A model generated the notes under the pieces. That model did not search any database. It had not been told where the DNA came from and saw nothing but the letters and a program-made list of their open reading frames with translations. Shown piece after piece: positions 26,870 to 37,450 of a stretch of DNA of 64,000 nucleotides. Position 1 is the first letter of the stretch. Each line of letters opens with the position of its first letter. Source of the DNA: Stakelama flava (lineage in GTDB: Bacteria; Pseudomonadota; Alphaproteobacteria; Sphingomonadales; Sphingomonadaceae); NCBI RefSeq assembly GCF_019351405.1, contig NZ_JAHWZX010000006.1, positions 62,001 to 126,000 of the forward strand, in the 5' to 3' direction. Made by a program: the position numbers and the translations under genes.

Positions 26870-28882
26870 TCAGCCCGGTTTGTTCTTGCCAAGATACCAG
26901 GAAAGGTTCGCCGAGCCCCTCGACAGCGCATGCTGCTGATTCATAAGGTCATAGACCACCGCGTTTTCCAGCACGCGCTGCACATAATTCTTGGTTTCGT
27001 AGATCGGGATGTCCTCGATCCATTTGACCATGTCGACGCCGGGCATGCGCGGATCGCCATTGGCGCGAATCCATTTGTTCACATTGCCCGGCCCGGCATT
27101 GTACGCGGCGACGGCAAGCGGATAGCTGCCGCCATAATAGCTGAGCATCCGCTGGAAATAGCTCGATCCAAGCTGGATATTATATTGCGGGTCGCCGGTC
27201 AGCGAATCCGAACTATAGGCAAGTCCGATCTTTCCCGCCGCCTCCCGCGCGGTGCCCGGCATCAACTGCATCAGCCCGCGCGCGCCGGCATGGCTGATCG
27301 CGGCGGTGTTGAACTGACTTTCCTGCCGCGCGATGGCGTGGATCATCGTCCAGTCATTCTGATAGCCCGCAGGGACGGGAACCGATGGATAGCCGAGCGC
27401 CGTATAATCGGTGAGACCGTTCAGCCGGGCGCTGCGCCCGACCATCACGCCCAGATCGGGCCGCCCCAGCGACCGCGAAAGTTCGAAGGCGAGGGCATGA
27501 TCCGTATCGCTTTTGGCATCTGCCGCAATCTGGCGAATGAACGCGGTCTGATCGTCCCAGTCGCCCTGCGTGCCCAGCAGCTGCGCGGCGCGCACCACTT
27601 CGCCGGAATAAAAGGCGTTGCGCGTATCATCGGCGATCTGCTGCGGCCCGTCGCCCGACGGACGACGCAGTTTTTCGCCCAGCCGTTCTGTCGACAGTTG
27701 GCCGTAATACAGGTCGGGAAAGCCCGCCGCTTCGCGATAATAGGCCTTGGCCTTTACCTGCTCGCCCGCCGCTTCGGCCGCGCGCCCGGCCCAGTACAAC
27801 CCCTTGGACTGGGTCTGGGGGGTGCGCGATCCACGCGCATAACGGATGAACATGTTTTCGGCGTCGCCGGGCTTGCCCAGCTTGTAGAAAGCGGTGGTGC
27901 CCGCCAGCCAGACAAGGCTGGTATAATCGTCGCGCTCGCCCAGCGATTTTGTGCTCACATCGGTCGCGATCGGATAGGCGTCGTCAACCTGGCTGGCGAT
28001 GGCATAGGCGGTCTGGTACTGGCCGTCATTCTCCGCTGCGCGGGCGTTGGCGAGCAGGACTTCATACCATTCCTCCGCATCGCCGGGACGTTCGGTCAGG
28101 TTATGCGGCTGCGCCAGATATTGGCGCACCACAGGACTTTGACCGTTGCTGCGAAGCCAGGTCGCGCGATCGGCGATGAAGCCTGCATGCTGGCGCGCGT
28201 CGCCGCGCACCTGCGAATCGAGCTGGCCGACATCGGACGAATTGGTGCGGAACGCCAGCCGCGCCGCGAATTCGGCGCGCCGCTGCGGCGATACGCGATA
28301 GAGTTCGCGCTGCGCGGCCGTAGTGGCACCCTGCCACAACAGGGCATCCATCCGCGCATCATCGTCTTCGGACTTGATCGAACCGGCAAAGGCGCCGAGC
28401 AGCCGCGCCTCATCCTCAGTGCGCATCACCCCGGCGCGCCAGGCATCGCGTGCCGCCTGCGCAGCGGCGATCGGCTGACCGGTGGCCATCAGCGCTTCGG
28501 CATAGCGGACGCGCCCCGTCGCGCTGAGCGGAGGAAATTTCGTGAAGAACTGAACGGCGAGGGTGGGCGAATATCCGTTGTCCATCGCGCCTTCGGCAGC
28601 GACACGGCGGCTCTTTTCGCCCGGCCAGCCGGGATGCGCGAGCAGGAAATCGGCATATTGGCTGAACGAATAGCTGTCCGATTGCTGAAGCTGCTTCCAC
28701 TGCCGGATCGTTTCGGCGAGCGCCGCGTTACTTGCCGTGGAACTGGATGAAGCCATCCATCCCGCCACCGCGGCGCGCGCTTCGTTGACGCGCGGTTGAA
28801 GGGTGCCGGCGGATGCGGCAAGGCCGGATACACCGGCAAGCAAGAATATGTTCTTGAATACCATCGCTACCATGCTGGACAT
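26870..28882 (-). CDS. Soluble lytic murein transglycosylase (Slt70-like)
   Basis: A 670-residue periplasmic transglycosylase that cleaves the MurNAc-GlcNAc bond of peptidoglycan, forming 1,6-anhydro ends. The signal segment is VFKNIFLLAGVSGLAASAG. A long helical superhelix (about residues 45-490) precedes the SLT domain, with the catalytic Glu in AIARQESQFNTAAISHAGARGLMQLMPGTA and the AAYNAGPGNVNKWI block near residue 600. ATGs at 28882, 28873 and 28864 are all possible starts. It is divergent from dapA, with 65 bp between the genes. Confidence 0.92.
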   Translation of the reverse strand: MSSMVAMVFKNIFLLAGVSGLAASAGTLQPRVNEARAAVAGWMASSSSTASNAALAETIRQWKQLQQSDSYSFSQYADFLLAHPGWPGEKSRRVAAEGAMDNGYSPTLAVQFFTKFPPLSATGRVRYAEALMATGQPIAAAQAARDAWRAGVMRTEDEARLLGAFAGSIKSEDDDARMDALLWQGATTAAQRELYRVSPQRRAEFAARLAFRTNSSDVGQLDSQVRGDARQHAGFIADRATWLRSNGQSPVVRQYLAQPHNLTERPGDAEEWYEVLLANARAAENDGQYQTAYAIASQVDDAYPIATDVSTKSLGERDDYTSLVWLAGTTAFYKLGKPGDAENMFIRYARGSRTPQTQSKGLYWAGRAAEAAGEQVKAKAYYREAAGFPDLYYGQLSTERLGEKLRRPSGDGPQQIADDTRNAFYSGEVVRAAQLLGTQGDWDDQTAFIRQIAADAKSDTDHALAFELSRSLGRPDLGVMVGRSARLNGLTDYTALGYPSVPVPAGYQNDWTMIHAIARQESQFNTAAISHAGARGLMQLMPGTAREAAGKIGLAYSSDSLTGDPQYNIQLGSSYFQRMLSYYGGSYPLAVAAYNAGPGNVNKWIRANGDPRMPGVDMVKWIEDIPIYETKNYVQRVLENAVVYDLMNQQHALSRGSANLSWYLGKNKPG

Positions 28883-28947
28883 GATACGGAATCAATCCCT
28901 ATCTGCCACCCTGAAATTACACGGTAGCGAGGAGTTTGTTCAAAACC

Positions 28948-29826
28948 ATGTTCTCCGGTTCGATTCCCGCCCTGGCTACCCCCTTCCGTAACGGCGAACT
29001 GGACGAAGCCGCGTTTCGTGCTTTCGTCGAATGGCAGATCGAACAAGGGTCGTCTGCGCTGGTGCCGTGCGGGACGACGGGCGAAGCGGCGACCATGCCC
29101 AAGGAAGAGCATTTCCGTGTCGTGCGCATCTGCGCCGAACAGGCGGCGGGTCGGGTGCCGGTGATCGCAGGGGCGGGATCGAACGACACCCGCGTCGCGT
29201 GCGAAAATATCCGGGCGGCAAAAGAGGCGGGCGCCGATGCCGCGCTGATGGTGCCGCCTTATTATAATCGCCCCGGGCAGGAAGGTATTTTTCGCCATTT
29301 CGAGGCGGTCGTCGAAAGCTGCGACCTGCCGATCGTTCTTTATAACGTGCCCGGCCGCACCGTGACCGACATCCAAGTGGAGACGATGGGGCGGCTTGCC
29401 AATGCATTTCCCTCGATCGTCGCGGTCAAGGACGCGACCGGCATCCTGTCGCGCGTGTCGGCGCAGCGAGCGGCGTGCGGAGCGGACTTCTGTCAGCTTT
29501 CGGGCAATGACGAAACCGCGATCGGTTTTATGGCGACGGGCGGGCGCGGCTGTGTGTCGGTGACCGCCAATGTCGCGCCTGCGCTGTGCGCGCAGTTCCA
29601 GGCGGCGTGCCTTGCCGGCAAATACGGCGATGCACTTGCGCTTCAGGACCGGCTGTTCGCGCTTCACCTCGCCATGTTCGCGGATGCTTCGCCGGGACCG
29701 GTCAAATACGCGATCGGTCGCGTGCTGCCAGACTTTCCCACCGAACTGCGCCTGCCTATGGTGGAGCCGGGCAAGGAAGCGAAGCTGGTCGTCGACGCAG
29801 CGCTGGAGGCGGCCGGGCTGGTCTAA
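28948..29826 (+). CDS. dapA: 4-hydroxy-tetrahydrodipicolinate synthase
   Basis: A 292-residue TIM-barrel aldolase that condenses pyruvate with aspartate semialdehyde, the first committed step to diaminopimelate and lysine. The Schiff-base lysine is K161 in VAVKDATG; Y132 is in LYNVPGRT and T43-T44 in PCGTTGEA. The ATG at 28948 gives the usual MFSGSIPAL start. An in-frame TTG at 28936 sits right behind AGGAG and could add four residues. Its product feeds the peptidoglycan that the divergent transglycosylase turns over. Confidence 0.96.
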   Translation: MFSGSIPALATPFRNGELDEAAFRAFVEWQIEQGSSALVPCGTTGEAATMPKEEHFRVVRICAEQAAGRVPVIAGAGSNDTRVACENIRAAKEAGADAALMVPPYYNRPGQEGIFRHFEAVVESCDLPIVLYNVPGRTVTDIQVETMGRLANAFPSIVAVKDATGILSRVSAQRAACGADFCQLSGNDETAIGFMATGGRGCVSVTANVAPALCAQFQAACLAGKYGDALALQDRLFALHLAMFADASPGPVKYAIGRVLPDFPTELRLPMVEPGKEAKLVVDAALEAAGLV

Positions 29827-29964
29827 AGGAGCGGGCGGAAATCGTAGCGACCCGTTGATTGCGCGCCATCCTTCGTGCCGCTTTTAGGCGCGCGGTGCAA
29901 AAACAGCCGTTCTTCTTTGGTCCCGCTTTTATTTCACCGCCCATCGGCCTACATGGCGTCTCCC

Positions 29965-30447
29965 ATGGCCCGACCCCGCACCCAGAGTTTCGACAAGAAG
30001 AAGACCGTCGCCGAAAACCGGCGCGCGCGCTTCGACTATGCCATCCAGGATACTTATGAGGCCGGAATCGCGCTTACCGGGACCGAGGTGAAGAGCTTGC
30101 GCTTCGGCGAAGGGTCGATTGCGGAAAGCTATGCCGAGGTGAAGGACGAGCAGGTCTGGCTGGTCAATTCCAACATTCCCGAATTTTCGCACGGCAACCG
30201 GTTCAACCATGAACCCAAGCGCGCACGTAAACTGCTGCTTCATCATCGCGAGATACAAAAATTGCATGGGGCAGTTGCGCGCGAAGGCATGACGCTTGTT
30301 CCGCTGTCTATATATTTCAACGGACGGGGGCGTGCGAAGGTCGAACTCGCGCTGGCCAAGGGCAAGAAGGCGCATGACAAGCGCGAGGCGATCAAGGAGC
30401 GGGACTGGAAGCGTGAACAACAAAGGCTTCTGCGCGACCGGGGATGA
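29965..30447 (+). CDS. smpB: SsrA-binding protein SmpB
   Basis: A 160-residue protein that brings tmRNA to stalled ribosomes for trans-translation. The OB-fold core reads [33 protein letters not shown], then [18 protein letters not shown], and the basic C-terminal tail [22 protein letters not shown] is typical. [13 protein letters not shown] at 29965 is the conserved start; an ATG at 29953 would add four residues. The ssrA gene itself is not in this window. The DUF2062 frame overlaps its 3' end. Confidence 0.95.
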   Translation: MARPRTQSFDKKKTVAENRRARFDYAIQDTYEAGIALTGTEVKSLRFGEGSIAESYAEVKDEQVWLVNSNIPEFSHGNRFNHEPKRARKLLLHHREIQKLHGAVAREGMTLVPLSIYFNGRGRAKVELALAKGKKAHDKREAIKERDWKREQQRLLRDRG

Positions 30448-31000
30448 ACCGGCGAACCGGAAGGCGGGAAAGGGCGGATTGATTGAGCGGTTCCACCGTG
30501 CGCTGCCGACCCGCGCCGGGATGGCGAGCAACAAATGGCTGCGCCCTGTCGCCCACCGGGTGCTTCATCCCGCCTTGTGGCGCTTCACCCGCCGTTCGGT
30601 GCCACGCGGTGTCGCGCTGGGCATGCTGACCGGCATGCTGGTCCCGGTGGCGCAAATCCCGCTGTCCGCGCTGCTGGCCTTTCCGGTAAAGGCCAATATT
30701 CCCGCTGCCGCGCTGACCACCTTTATCACCAATCCGCTGACGATGCCGCCGATCTGGCTTGCCGCATACTGGACTGGCAAATGGGTGCTCAGCATCGATG
30801 CGCGGGTCCCCGGGCGGCCGATTACCGTGCAGGCGCAGACGGGCTGGCTGCATTGGCTGGTCGCGGATGCCGGTCCGGCGACGATTGTCGGCCTTGTTGT
30901 CTTCGCGATCGTCGGGGCGGTGCTTGGCTATGCGATCAGCGCGCTCGGCTGGCGCTGGTGGATCGCGCACAAGTGGAAACGCCGTCGCAAGAGCGTTTGA
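30413..31000 (+). CDS. DUF2062 family membrane protein
   Basis: A protein of about 195 residues with two to three hydrophobic segments: [44 protein letters not shown], and a third near the end, [25 protein letters not shown]. These, with the TNP.T..P motif, are DUF2062. The function is unknown. GTG 30413 is the most plausible start because it overlaps smpB (35 bp); an ATG at 30523 would cut the hydrophilic N-terminus. It is probably coupled with smpB. Confidence 0.8.
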   Translation: MNNKGFCATGDEPANRKAGKGGLIERFHRALPTRAGMASNKWLRPVAHRVLHPALWRFTRRSVPRGVALGMLTGMLVPVAQIPLSALLAFPVKANIPAAALTTFITNPLTMPPIWLAAYWTGKWVLSIDARVPGRPITVQAQTGWLHWLVADAGPATIVGLVVFAIVGAVLGYAISALGWRWWIAHKWKRRRKSV

Positions 31001-31073
31001 CTGTAGCGGGCAGTTTCGCGATACATCGTTACAAGTATCTGATGTAACCACCCATTTCGCGAAAGAGGATTTC

Positions 31074-33161
31074 ATGCGGACCTCGCTTCTAGCCTCCACG
31101 TTGCTTGCCGGATCGGCACTGCTTGCATCCTGCGCCACGATGACGTCCCCTCAGACCAGCGCGGACGCCGTTCCGGCCAAGGACAAGCTGGCGGTTGCCC
31201 AGACCACACCGCAACAATCGAACAAGCCGCAGATCGGCACGTTCGGCTTCGATGAAGCGGGAATGGAAAAGGCCGTGGTTCCGGGCAATGATTTCTATGA
31301 TTACGCCAACGGCACCTGGCAGCAGGAAACCAGCATCCCGTCCGACAAGTCGAATTACGGCCTGTTCACCGTACTGTCGGACCTGTCGCAGGAGCGCACG
31401 CGCAAGATACTGGACGAAGCGAAGAACGATCCCAATTCCAAGATCGGCACCGCCTATGCCAGCTATCTCGACCAGGCGGCGATCAATGCCAAGGGTCTGA
31501 CCCCCATCCAGCCGTGGCTAAACACCATCAAGGCACTGAATTCAAAGGCCGGGTATCCCGCCTTGCTTGCCCAGGCAAACCGTGACGGCATCTCCGGCCC
31601 GTTCGCCCCCTATGTCGGGCAGGATGATAAGAATCCCGACTATTACGCGGCGCACCTCTATCAATCCGGGCTGGGCCTGCCCGATCGTGATTACTATCTG
31701 TCGGATGAGGCCAAATCAGCCGAAACGCGCGCCGCCTATGTCGCGCATATGGCCAAGCTGCTGAGTCTGGCGGGCGAAAACGATGCCGAGGCGCGGGCCA
31801 AGGCGGTCATGGATCTGGAAACCCGCATCGCCAAGGTGCACTGGACGCGTGTCGAGAGCCGCGACGCCAACAAGACCTATAACAAGATGACTCTGGCCCA
31901 GCTTCAGCAGGCGGCGCCGGGATTCAATTTCGCGAGCTTCTTCCGCGATCTGGGAGCGAATGTCGATTCGGTCATCGTCGCGCAGCCGAGCGCGATCACG
32001 GGCGAGGCAAAGGTGGTCGCCGACGCGCCGCTTCAGGCGCTGAAGGACCAGTTGCTCGTCCGGTCGCTCGACAGCTTTTCCGATGTGCTGCCCGAAGCGT
32101 TCGATCAGGAACATTTTACCTTTTACGGCACCCGCCTGTCGGGTACGCCGGAGCAGGAGGCGCGCTGGAAACGCGGCGTCGATTTCACCTCGGGCATTCT
32201 TGCCGACGATGTCAGCAAAATCTATGTCGAGCGCTATTTCCCGCCCGAAGCCAAGGCGGCTGCGGACGAGATGGTGCAGAACATCATCGCCGCGATGGGC
32301 CGGCGCATCGATCAGCTTGACTGGATGGCGCCCGAAACCAAGCAGAAGGCGCATCAGAAACTTGCCGCCTTCACGCCGAAGATCGGCTATCCCAGCAAGT
32401 GGCATGATTATTCCGATCTGGTCATCAAGCCGGGCGATGCGTTCGGCAACAATCTGCGCGCCAACCAGTGGAGCCATGATTTCGAGCTGAACAAGCTGGG
32501 CAAGCGCATTTACGACTGGGAATGGGGTATGACGCCGATGACAGTGAATGCCTATGCCAATCCCGGCAGGGTCGAAATCGTCTTTCCGGCCGCGATCCTT
32601 CAGCCGCCCTTCTTTGATCCCGACGCAGACCCCGCAGTGAATTATGGGGGGATCGGCGCGGTGATCGGTCATGAACTAAGCCATCATTTCGACGATCAGG
32701 GTTCGAAATATAATGCCGAGGGACGTCTGGTCGACTGGTGGACCGACGCCGATCACAAGGCGTTCGAGGCGCGCACGAACGCGCTGGTCGAGGAATACAA
32801 CAAATACGAACCGCTGCCCGGAAAATTCGTCAACGGCAAGCTGACGCTGGGCGAAAATATCGCCGACCTTGCCGGGCTGACCGTGTCGCACGATGCCTAT
32901 ATGCATTCGCTGAACGGCAAGACACCTCCGGTCATCGACGGGTTTACCGCCGATCAGCGCTTCTATCTCGGCTGGGCGCAGGTATGGCGGCGCAAGGTGC
33001 GCGACGAAGAGGCCGCTCGCCGCTTGTTGACCGATCCGCATTCGCCCTCTCCGGCGCGGGTGTCGGTCGTGCGCAATCTCGACCCATGGTACAAGGCGTT
33101 CGACGTGAAGCCGGACCAGAAATTGTACCTTGCCCCCGATGCGCGGGTTCGCATCTGGTAA
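31074..33161 (+). CDS. M13 family metallopeptidase (neprilysin/PepO-like), lipoprotein
   Basis: A 695-residue zinc endopeptidase. The signal peptide MRTSLLASTLLAGSALLASC ends at lipobox C20. The N-terminal M13 domain begins at about residue 55 (NDFYDYANGTWQQETSIPSD). In the catalytic domain VIGHELSHHFDDQGSKYN is the HExxH zinc site, with the third ligand in ENIADLAGL (ExxxD) and the NAYANP substrate-binding motif before it. The C-terminus VRIW matches the family. AAAGAGGA precedes the ATG at 31074. Its role is peptide degradation in the envelope; the substrate is unknown. Confidence 0.95.
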   Translation: MRTSLLASTLLAGSALLASCATMTSPQTSADAVPAKDKLAVAQTTPQQSNKPQIGTFGFDEAGMEKAVVPGNDFYDYANGTWQQETSIPSDKSNYGLFTVLSDLSQERTRKILDEAKNDPNSKIGTAYASYLDQAAINAKGLTPIQPWLNTIKALNSKAGYPALLAQANRDGISGPFAPYVGQDDKNPDYYAAHLYQSGLGLPDRDYYLSDEAKSAETRAAYVAHMAKLLSLAGENDAEARAKAVMDLETRIAKVHWTRVESRDANKTYNKMTLAQLQQAAPGFNFASFFRDLGANVDSVIVAQPSAITGEAKVVADAPLQALKDQLLVRSLDSFSDVLPEAFDQEHFTFYGTRLSGTPEQEARWKRGVDFTSGILADDVSKIYVERYFPPEAKAAADEMVQNIIAAMGRRIDQLDWMAPETKQKAHQKLAAFTPKIGYPSKWHDYSDLVIKPGDAFGNNLRANQWSHDFELNKLGKRIYDWEWGMTPMTVNAYANPGRVEIVFPAAILQPPFFDPDADPAVNYGGIGAVIGHELSHHFDDQGSKYNAEGRLVDWWTDADHKAFEARTNALVEEYNKYEPLPGKFVNGKLTLGENIADLAGLTVSHDAYMHSLNGKTPPVIDGFTADQRFYLGWAQVWRRKVRDEEAARRLLTDPHSPSPARVSVVRNLDPWYKAFDVKPDQKLYLAPDARVRIW

Positions 33162-33239
33162 GTCTTTGACGGTAGCGGCGGATCATAACGCCGCTACCGG
33201 CTTGACCGGCGGCGGACGGCAGCACATCACGGCGCCGAC

Positions 33240-35621
33240 ATGGCAACGCTTCCCGCAAAAATTTCCACCAGGGCAGCCGCATTTCCCTATGCGGTAACCA
33301 TCGCGTGCGGCGTGGCTGCCGCGCTAATCATCCTCACGCTGCTGGGCAATGCGTTCGTCGCCGCCGGCTTTGCGGGTGCGTCGCTGGTCATCGCCGGGGC
33401 GATGTATGGCTGGCATCGGATGCGCAGCGGGGAGGCAGAGCCGGAAGTCGTGATCGACTGGGCGCTCGCCAATCTGTTGGCCGAAGCAAGTTCCGACGCC
33501 GTGGCGGTTACCGATCGGGCGGGACGGCTGGTCTGCGCCAATTCGGCGTATCAGTCGATGTTCGGCGGCTATCCCACACCGCCGGCGCTGCCGCTGAACC
33601 ACAGCGATGCGGAACTGGCTTCGGCGGGCCGTGCGGCGTGGCGTGACGGACTGGTTACGCTGGGCATCGTGCTGAAGGGCGGAGTGCGCGCCGCCGCGCG
33701 GATCGAACGCACCGGTGGTGAGATGCTGGTGTGGCGTTTCACCCGTTCAAGCTCGGCGGACCTGCCGCGGCAGGTCGAAACCCTGATCGGCGGCGATAGC
33801 GGCGACCGGCTCGGTTCAGCCGGCATCATGGCGGTCAGCCTGTCGCCGGACGGGAGAATACGGGCGGCGAACCGCGTGTTCCGGCTGCGCGCGACGGGCA
33901 AGGACGATTCGCCGGTCGAAGGCCGCGATTTCGCACGCTTTCTTGCCACCGATGGTCAGGGGCTGGTGCGCTTCGAACGCGAAGCGGGGGAAGGAACGCC
34001 GCTTCGCGTTCTGCAAATCCCCTTTGTCGAAGGCGAAGGCGCGCCGATGCTGATCGCGCTGCTGGATGAGGAAGACCCCGGCACGCCGGCGCAGGCGATG
34101 CATGCCGCCGCGCATGTCCGGTCGCTGATATCGCTGCTTCCGGTGGGGATGGCGCTGGTCGATCGCAACGGCCGGTTTCTTCACATGAACGACGCCTTCA
34201 CCCGTGCCGCCGATGTTAGCGAGGTGAACCCGCCGCTTTACCCCGGCGACCTGGTGGTACGCGACGATAAGGGGCCGCTGGCAGACGTCATTCGCCGCTT
34301 CGCCAACGGCGCCGCCCATTCGGCCGATATCGCCATCCGCTTGAAAAACCGTGGCGAGGAGGCGGTGCAGCTTTCGGTCGCGGGGGCGCGCGGGCTGGGC
34401 GATGCGGCGGTGCTTCTGACGCTGAAGGATTCGGGGGAGGAAACCCGGCTGAAACGACAGGTGGCGCAGGCGACCAAGATGCAGGCGGTGGGTCAGCTCG
34501 CCGGCGGTGTGGCACATGATTTCAACAACATCCTCACCGCCATTCTGGGCCATTGCGATCTGATGCTGATGCGCCATTCGCCCGGCGACAGCGATTATGA
34601 CGATATCCAGCAGATTCGCGCCAATTCCAACCGCGCGGCCAGCCTGACGCGGCAACTTCTTGCCTTTTCGCGGCAGCAGACGCTGCGCCCGCAGGTGCTG
34701 CAACTTCCCGATGTGATTTCCGAAGTGTCCAATTTGCTCAAGCGGTTGCTGGGCGAGACGGTGCAACTGGTGGTCCAGCATGGTCGCAATCTGGGGCCGG
34801 TACGCGCCGATCCTGGGCAGCTTGAACAAGTGGTGGTCAACCTTGCCGTCAATGCGCGCGATGCGATGCTGGCGAAGAACCCGAATGGTGGCGGTACGGT
34901 GACGATCCGCACCCAGGCGATCAGTCAGGCCGATGTCCGCAAAATGGAGGATGACGTTCTGCCGGTGGGCGATTACACCGCGCTTTTCGTTTCGGACACC
35001 GGAACGGGCATCCCGCCCGAGGCGCTGGGTAAGATTTTCGAACCCTTCTTCACCACCAAGGAAGTGGGCAGGGGAACCGGCCTGGGTCTTTCCACCGTTT
35101 ACGGCATCATCAAACAGTCGGGCGGTTATATCTTCGCCGATTCGGTTCCGGGAGAGGGAACAACCTTCGCCATCTATTTGCCGGTGCATGCGGTTCGTGC
35201 CGGCGAGAAAAGACCGATCCCCGCAGTGCAGAAACCAAAGGCGGGCGATCTATGGGGTACGGGAACCATTCTGGTCGTCGAGGACGAGGATATGGTTCGC
35301 GCGGTTGCCGAACGCGCGCTCAGCCGTCAGGGCTATACCGTTCTTACCGCCGAAAACGGTGAGGCCGCGCTGGAAATGATCGCCGACGATCCGGCGCTCG
35401 ACCTGCTCGTATCCGATGTGGTCATGCCCTCAATGGACGGACCGACCATGGCGGGGCACATCCGCAAACGCTATCCCGATCTGCCGATCCTGTTCATGTC
35501 CGGCTATGCCGAAGAGCAGTTGCGCAAGTCGATCGACATCGACAATGTCGCCTTTCTGCCCAAACCGTTTTCGGTTCAGCAGCTTGCCGAGGCCGCGCGC
35601 GCGATACTTGCGGAAAAATAA
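33240..35621 (+). CDS. cckA: Cell-cycle hybrid histidine kinase CckA
   Basis: A 793-residue inner-membrane hybrid kinase. Two transmembrane helices (about residues 17-60) are followed by PAS-like domains ([19 protein letters not shown] near 85 and [20 protein letters not shown] near 300). HisKA has H426 in [22 protein letters not shown], a CckA-type H-box. The HATPase domain has [19 protein letters not shown] and [11 protein letters not shown]. The C-terminal receiver carries D726 in [12 protein letters not shown]. In Caulobacter CckA sends phosphate through ChpT to CtrA and CpdR; chpT and ctrA are not in this window. Confidence 0.93.
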   Translation: MATLPAKISTRAAAFPYAVTIACGVAAALIILTLLGNAFVAAGFAGASLVIAGAMYGWHRMRSGEAEPEVVIDWALANLLAEASSDAVAVTDRAGRLVCANSAYQSMFGGYPTPPALPLNHSDAELASAGRAAWRDGLVTLGIVLKGGVRAAARIERTGGEMLVWRFTRSSSADLPRQVETLIGGDSGDRLGSAGIMAVSLSPDGRIRAANRVFRLRATGKDDSPVEGRDFARFLATDGQGLVRFEREAGEGTPLRVLQIPFVEGEGAPMLIALLDEEDPGTPAQAMHAAAHVRSLISLLPVGMALVDRNGRFLHMNDAFTRAADVSEVNPPLYPGDLVVRDDKGPLADVIRRFANGAAHSADIAIRLKNRGEEAVQLSVAGARGLGDAAVLLTLKDSGEETRLKRQVAQATKMQAVGQLAGGVAHDFNNILTAILGHCDLMLMRHSPGDSDYDDIQQIRANSNRAASLTRQLLAFSRQQTLRPQVLQLPDVISEVSNLLKRLLGETVQLVVQHGRNLGPVRADPGQLEQVVVNLAVNARDAMLAKNPNGGGTVTIRTQAISQADVRKMEDDVLPVGDYTALFVSDTGTGIPPEALGKIFEPFFTTKEVGRGTGLGLSTVYGIIKQSGGYIFADSVPGEGTTFAIYLPVHAVRAGEKRPIPAVQKPKAGDLWGTGTILVVEDEDMVRAVAERALSRQGYTVLTAENGEAALEMIADDPALDLLVSDVVMPSMDGPTMAGHIRKRYPDLPILFMSGYAEEQLRKSIDIDNVAFLPKPFSVQQLAEAARAILAEK

Positions 35622-35660
35622 ACTTGGCGATCCGGGCGCTTTGTGCTTGGACCCGGTGCG

Positions 35661-36014
35661 ATGGCAGACCTGCAAAAGATATTCGTCGTAGAGGACGAAC
35701 CGCTGATCGCGATGATGCTCGAGGATTTCCTCGACATGCTTGGGAAACAGGCGGTCGGGAGCGCCGATACCGTCGCATCCGCGCTGGAGCAGGTGGAAAG
35801 CGGCGGCATGGATGCTGCGATACTCGACGTTCATCTGCGCGGCGGTGAAAAGTCCTGGCCCGTCGCCGAGGCACTGGCCCGGAACAATATTCCCTTCATT
35901 CTCGCCACCGGCGGATCGGGCGAGATGATCGACCCCGCATTTCGCGACCGCCCGATCCTTGCCAAGCCGTTCACGCTGGACGGTGTCGGGGAATCGCTCG
36001 CCAAGCTGGGCTGA
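35661..36014 (+). CDS. Single-domain response regulator
   Basis: A 117-residue receiver-only protein. Acidic pocket EDEP lies near residue 13, the phosphoacceptor is D56 in AAILDVHLRGG, T/S position is ATGGS, and the conserved lysine is in ILAKPFT near residue 103. There is no output domain. It starts 39 bp after cckA on the same strand and is probably cotranscribed. It may relay or drain phosphate from CckA or another kinase; that is inferred from position only. It does not read like Caulobacter CpdR or DivK in its N-terminus. Confidence 0.85.
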   Translation: MADLQKIFVVEDEPLIAMMLEDFLDMLGKQAVGSADTVASALEQVESGGMDAAILDVHLRGGEKSWPVAEALARNNIPFILATGGSGEMIDPAFRDRPILAKPFTLDGVGESLAKLG

Positions 36015-36084
36015 ATTCGGGAGCATCAAACGACCGAAGCGTGTCCGGTCGGGTGCGCGGTTAACTCTGCGCAAAAAACTTTAT

Positions 36085-36110
36085 GTTCCGCCCTTGTTCC
36101 ATAAGAACAA
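36085..36110 (+). promoter_or_regulatory. LexA (SOS) box upstream of recA with an overlapping palindrome
   Basis: GTTC at 36085-36088 and GTTC at 36096-36099, seven bases apart, exactly match the alphaproteobacterial LexA box GTTC-N7-GTTC. The box lies 79 bp before the recA ATG. The second half-site also starts a palindrome, TTGTTC-CATAA-GAACAA (36094-36110). LexA repression of recA is the established pattern in this class. Confidence 0.88.
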
Positions 36111-36177
36111 ATAGGATACATGCTGATCGCAGACGTTGAACGCGTATCAGACATGCTCTAGCGACGAGGGTTCACCA

Positions 36178-37239
36178 ATGGCAGCATCTCTTAAGGTAGT
36201 CGACGACAAGATGGCAGGAAACACGGACCGCCAGAAGGCGCTCGACGCGGCGCTCGCGCAGATCGACCGCGCGTTCGGCAAGGGCAGCGCGATGAAGCTG
36301 GGCAGTCGCGAAGCGATGGAGATCGAAGCGATTTCGACCGGTAGCCTAGGTCTCGACATTGCGCTGGGTATTGGCGGCCTGCCACGCGGCCGCGTGATTG
36401 AGGTCTATGGCCCCGAAAGTTCGGGCAAGACGACGCTGGCGCTGCATGTCATCGCCGAGGCGCAAAAGGCGGGCGGTACGGCAGCGTTCGTCGATGCCGA
36501 ACATGCGCTCGACCCCGTTTACGCCAAGAAGCTGGGCGTCGATATCGACGAACTGATCGTTTCGCAGCCCGATACCGGCGAACAGGCACTGGAAATCACC
36601 GACACGCTGGTCCGATCGAACGCGATCGACGTGCTGGTGGTCGATTCGGTCGCGGCGCTGGTCCCGCGCGCCGAGATCGAAGGCGAGATGGGCGACAGCC
36701 ATGTCGGCCTGCAGGCGCGGCTGATGAGCCAGTCGCTGCGCAAGCTGACCGGATCGATCAGCCGTTCGCGCTGCATGGTGATCTTCATCAACCAGCTGCG
36801 CATGAAAATCGGCGTGATGTACGGCAATCCCGAAACCACGACGGGCGGCAATGCACTGAAATTCTATGCCTCGGTGCGGCTCGATATTCGCAGGACCGGC
36901 CAGATCAAGGACCGCGACGACATTATCGGCAATTCTACCCGGGTAAAGGTGGTCAAGAACAAGGTTTCGCCGCCGTTCAAGCAGGTCGAATTCGACATCA
37001 TGTATGGCGAGGGCATTTCGAAGATCGGCGAAATTCTCGACCTTGGCGTGAAGGCCGGCATCGTCGAAAAGGCGGGCGCGTGGTTCAGCTATGACAGCAC
37101 CCGGATCGGGCAGGGACGGGAAAACGCCAAGACGTTCCTGAAAGAACATCCCGAAATGTGCGAAAAACTGGAACGCGCCATTCGCGGCAAGGAAGATGAA
37201 GTCGCCGAGGAAATGATGACCGGCCCTGACCCCGACTGA
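36178..37239 (+). CDS. recA: Recombinase RecA
   Basis: A 353-residue strand-exchange ATPase and LexA coprotease. Walker A is GPESSGKTT, Walker B-like [14 protein letters not shown], and L2 region [16 protein letters not shown]. The start [11 protein letters not shown] at 36178 is the usual position; the frame is open 14 codons upstream without family similarity. The tail is acidic. It is preceded by a LexA box and followed by a strong terminator. Confidence 0.98.
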   Translation: MAASLKVVDDKMAGNTDRQKALDAALAQIDRAFGKGSAMKLGSREAMEIEAISTGSLGLDIALGIGGLPRGRVIEVYGPESSGKTTLALHVIAEAQKAGGTAAFVDAEHALDPVYAKKLGVDIDELIVSQPDTGEQALEITDTLVRSNAIDVLVVDSVAALVPRAEIEGEMGDSHVGLQARLMSQSLRKLTGSISRSRCMVIFINQLRMKIGVMYGNPETTTGGNALKFYASVRLDIRRTGQIKDRDDIIGNSTRVKVVKNKVSPPFKQVEFDIMYGEGISKIGEILDLGVKAGIVEKAGAWFSYDSTRIGQGRENAKTFLKEHPEMCEKLERAIRGKEDEVAEEMMTGPDPD

Positions 37240-37298
37240 AGACAGTGCGCGCGGAGGCGGACACATTGTCTGGCCTGCGCGGTCATGCAAATGGTGTC

Positions 37299-37334
37299 AG
37301 ACCCGGCATCGCAAGGTGCCGGGTCTTCTTTTTT
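37299..37334 (+). terminator. Rho-independent terminator after recA
   Basis: AGACCCGGCA (37299-37308) and TGCCGGGTCT (37317-37326) form a perfect 10-bp stem with an 8-nt loop, followed by TCTTTTTTC. Confidence 0.93.
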
Positions 37335-37450
37335 CGCGATCGGCTCATGGGGCGGTACGACCGGCGCCTTCCACGCGCTCTTTCGTATCGCGCGATCGCC
37401 GCATAAAAGGACGCGGTTCGACCTATCGGCCAGGATCGGAGGCTTTGCCA

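Noticed and set aside
26930..28750. 606-codon open frame opposite the transglycosylase gene
   Set aside because: Arg/Gly-rich mirror frame without domains; the minus-strand gene has clear SLT motifs.
28933..28960. GTTC repeat near the dapA start resembling a LexA box
   Set aside because: The two GTTC are eight bases apart, not seven, and lie within the coding start.
29827..29964. Gap between dapA and smpB examined for ssrA (tmRNA)
   Set aside because: Too short and lacks tRNA-like ends.
33816..35189. 457-codon open frame opposite cckA
   Set aside because: Antisense shadow without recognisable motifs.
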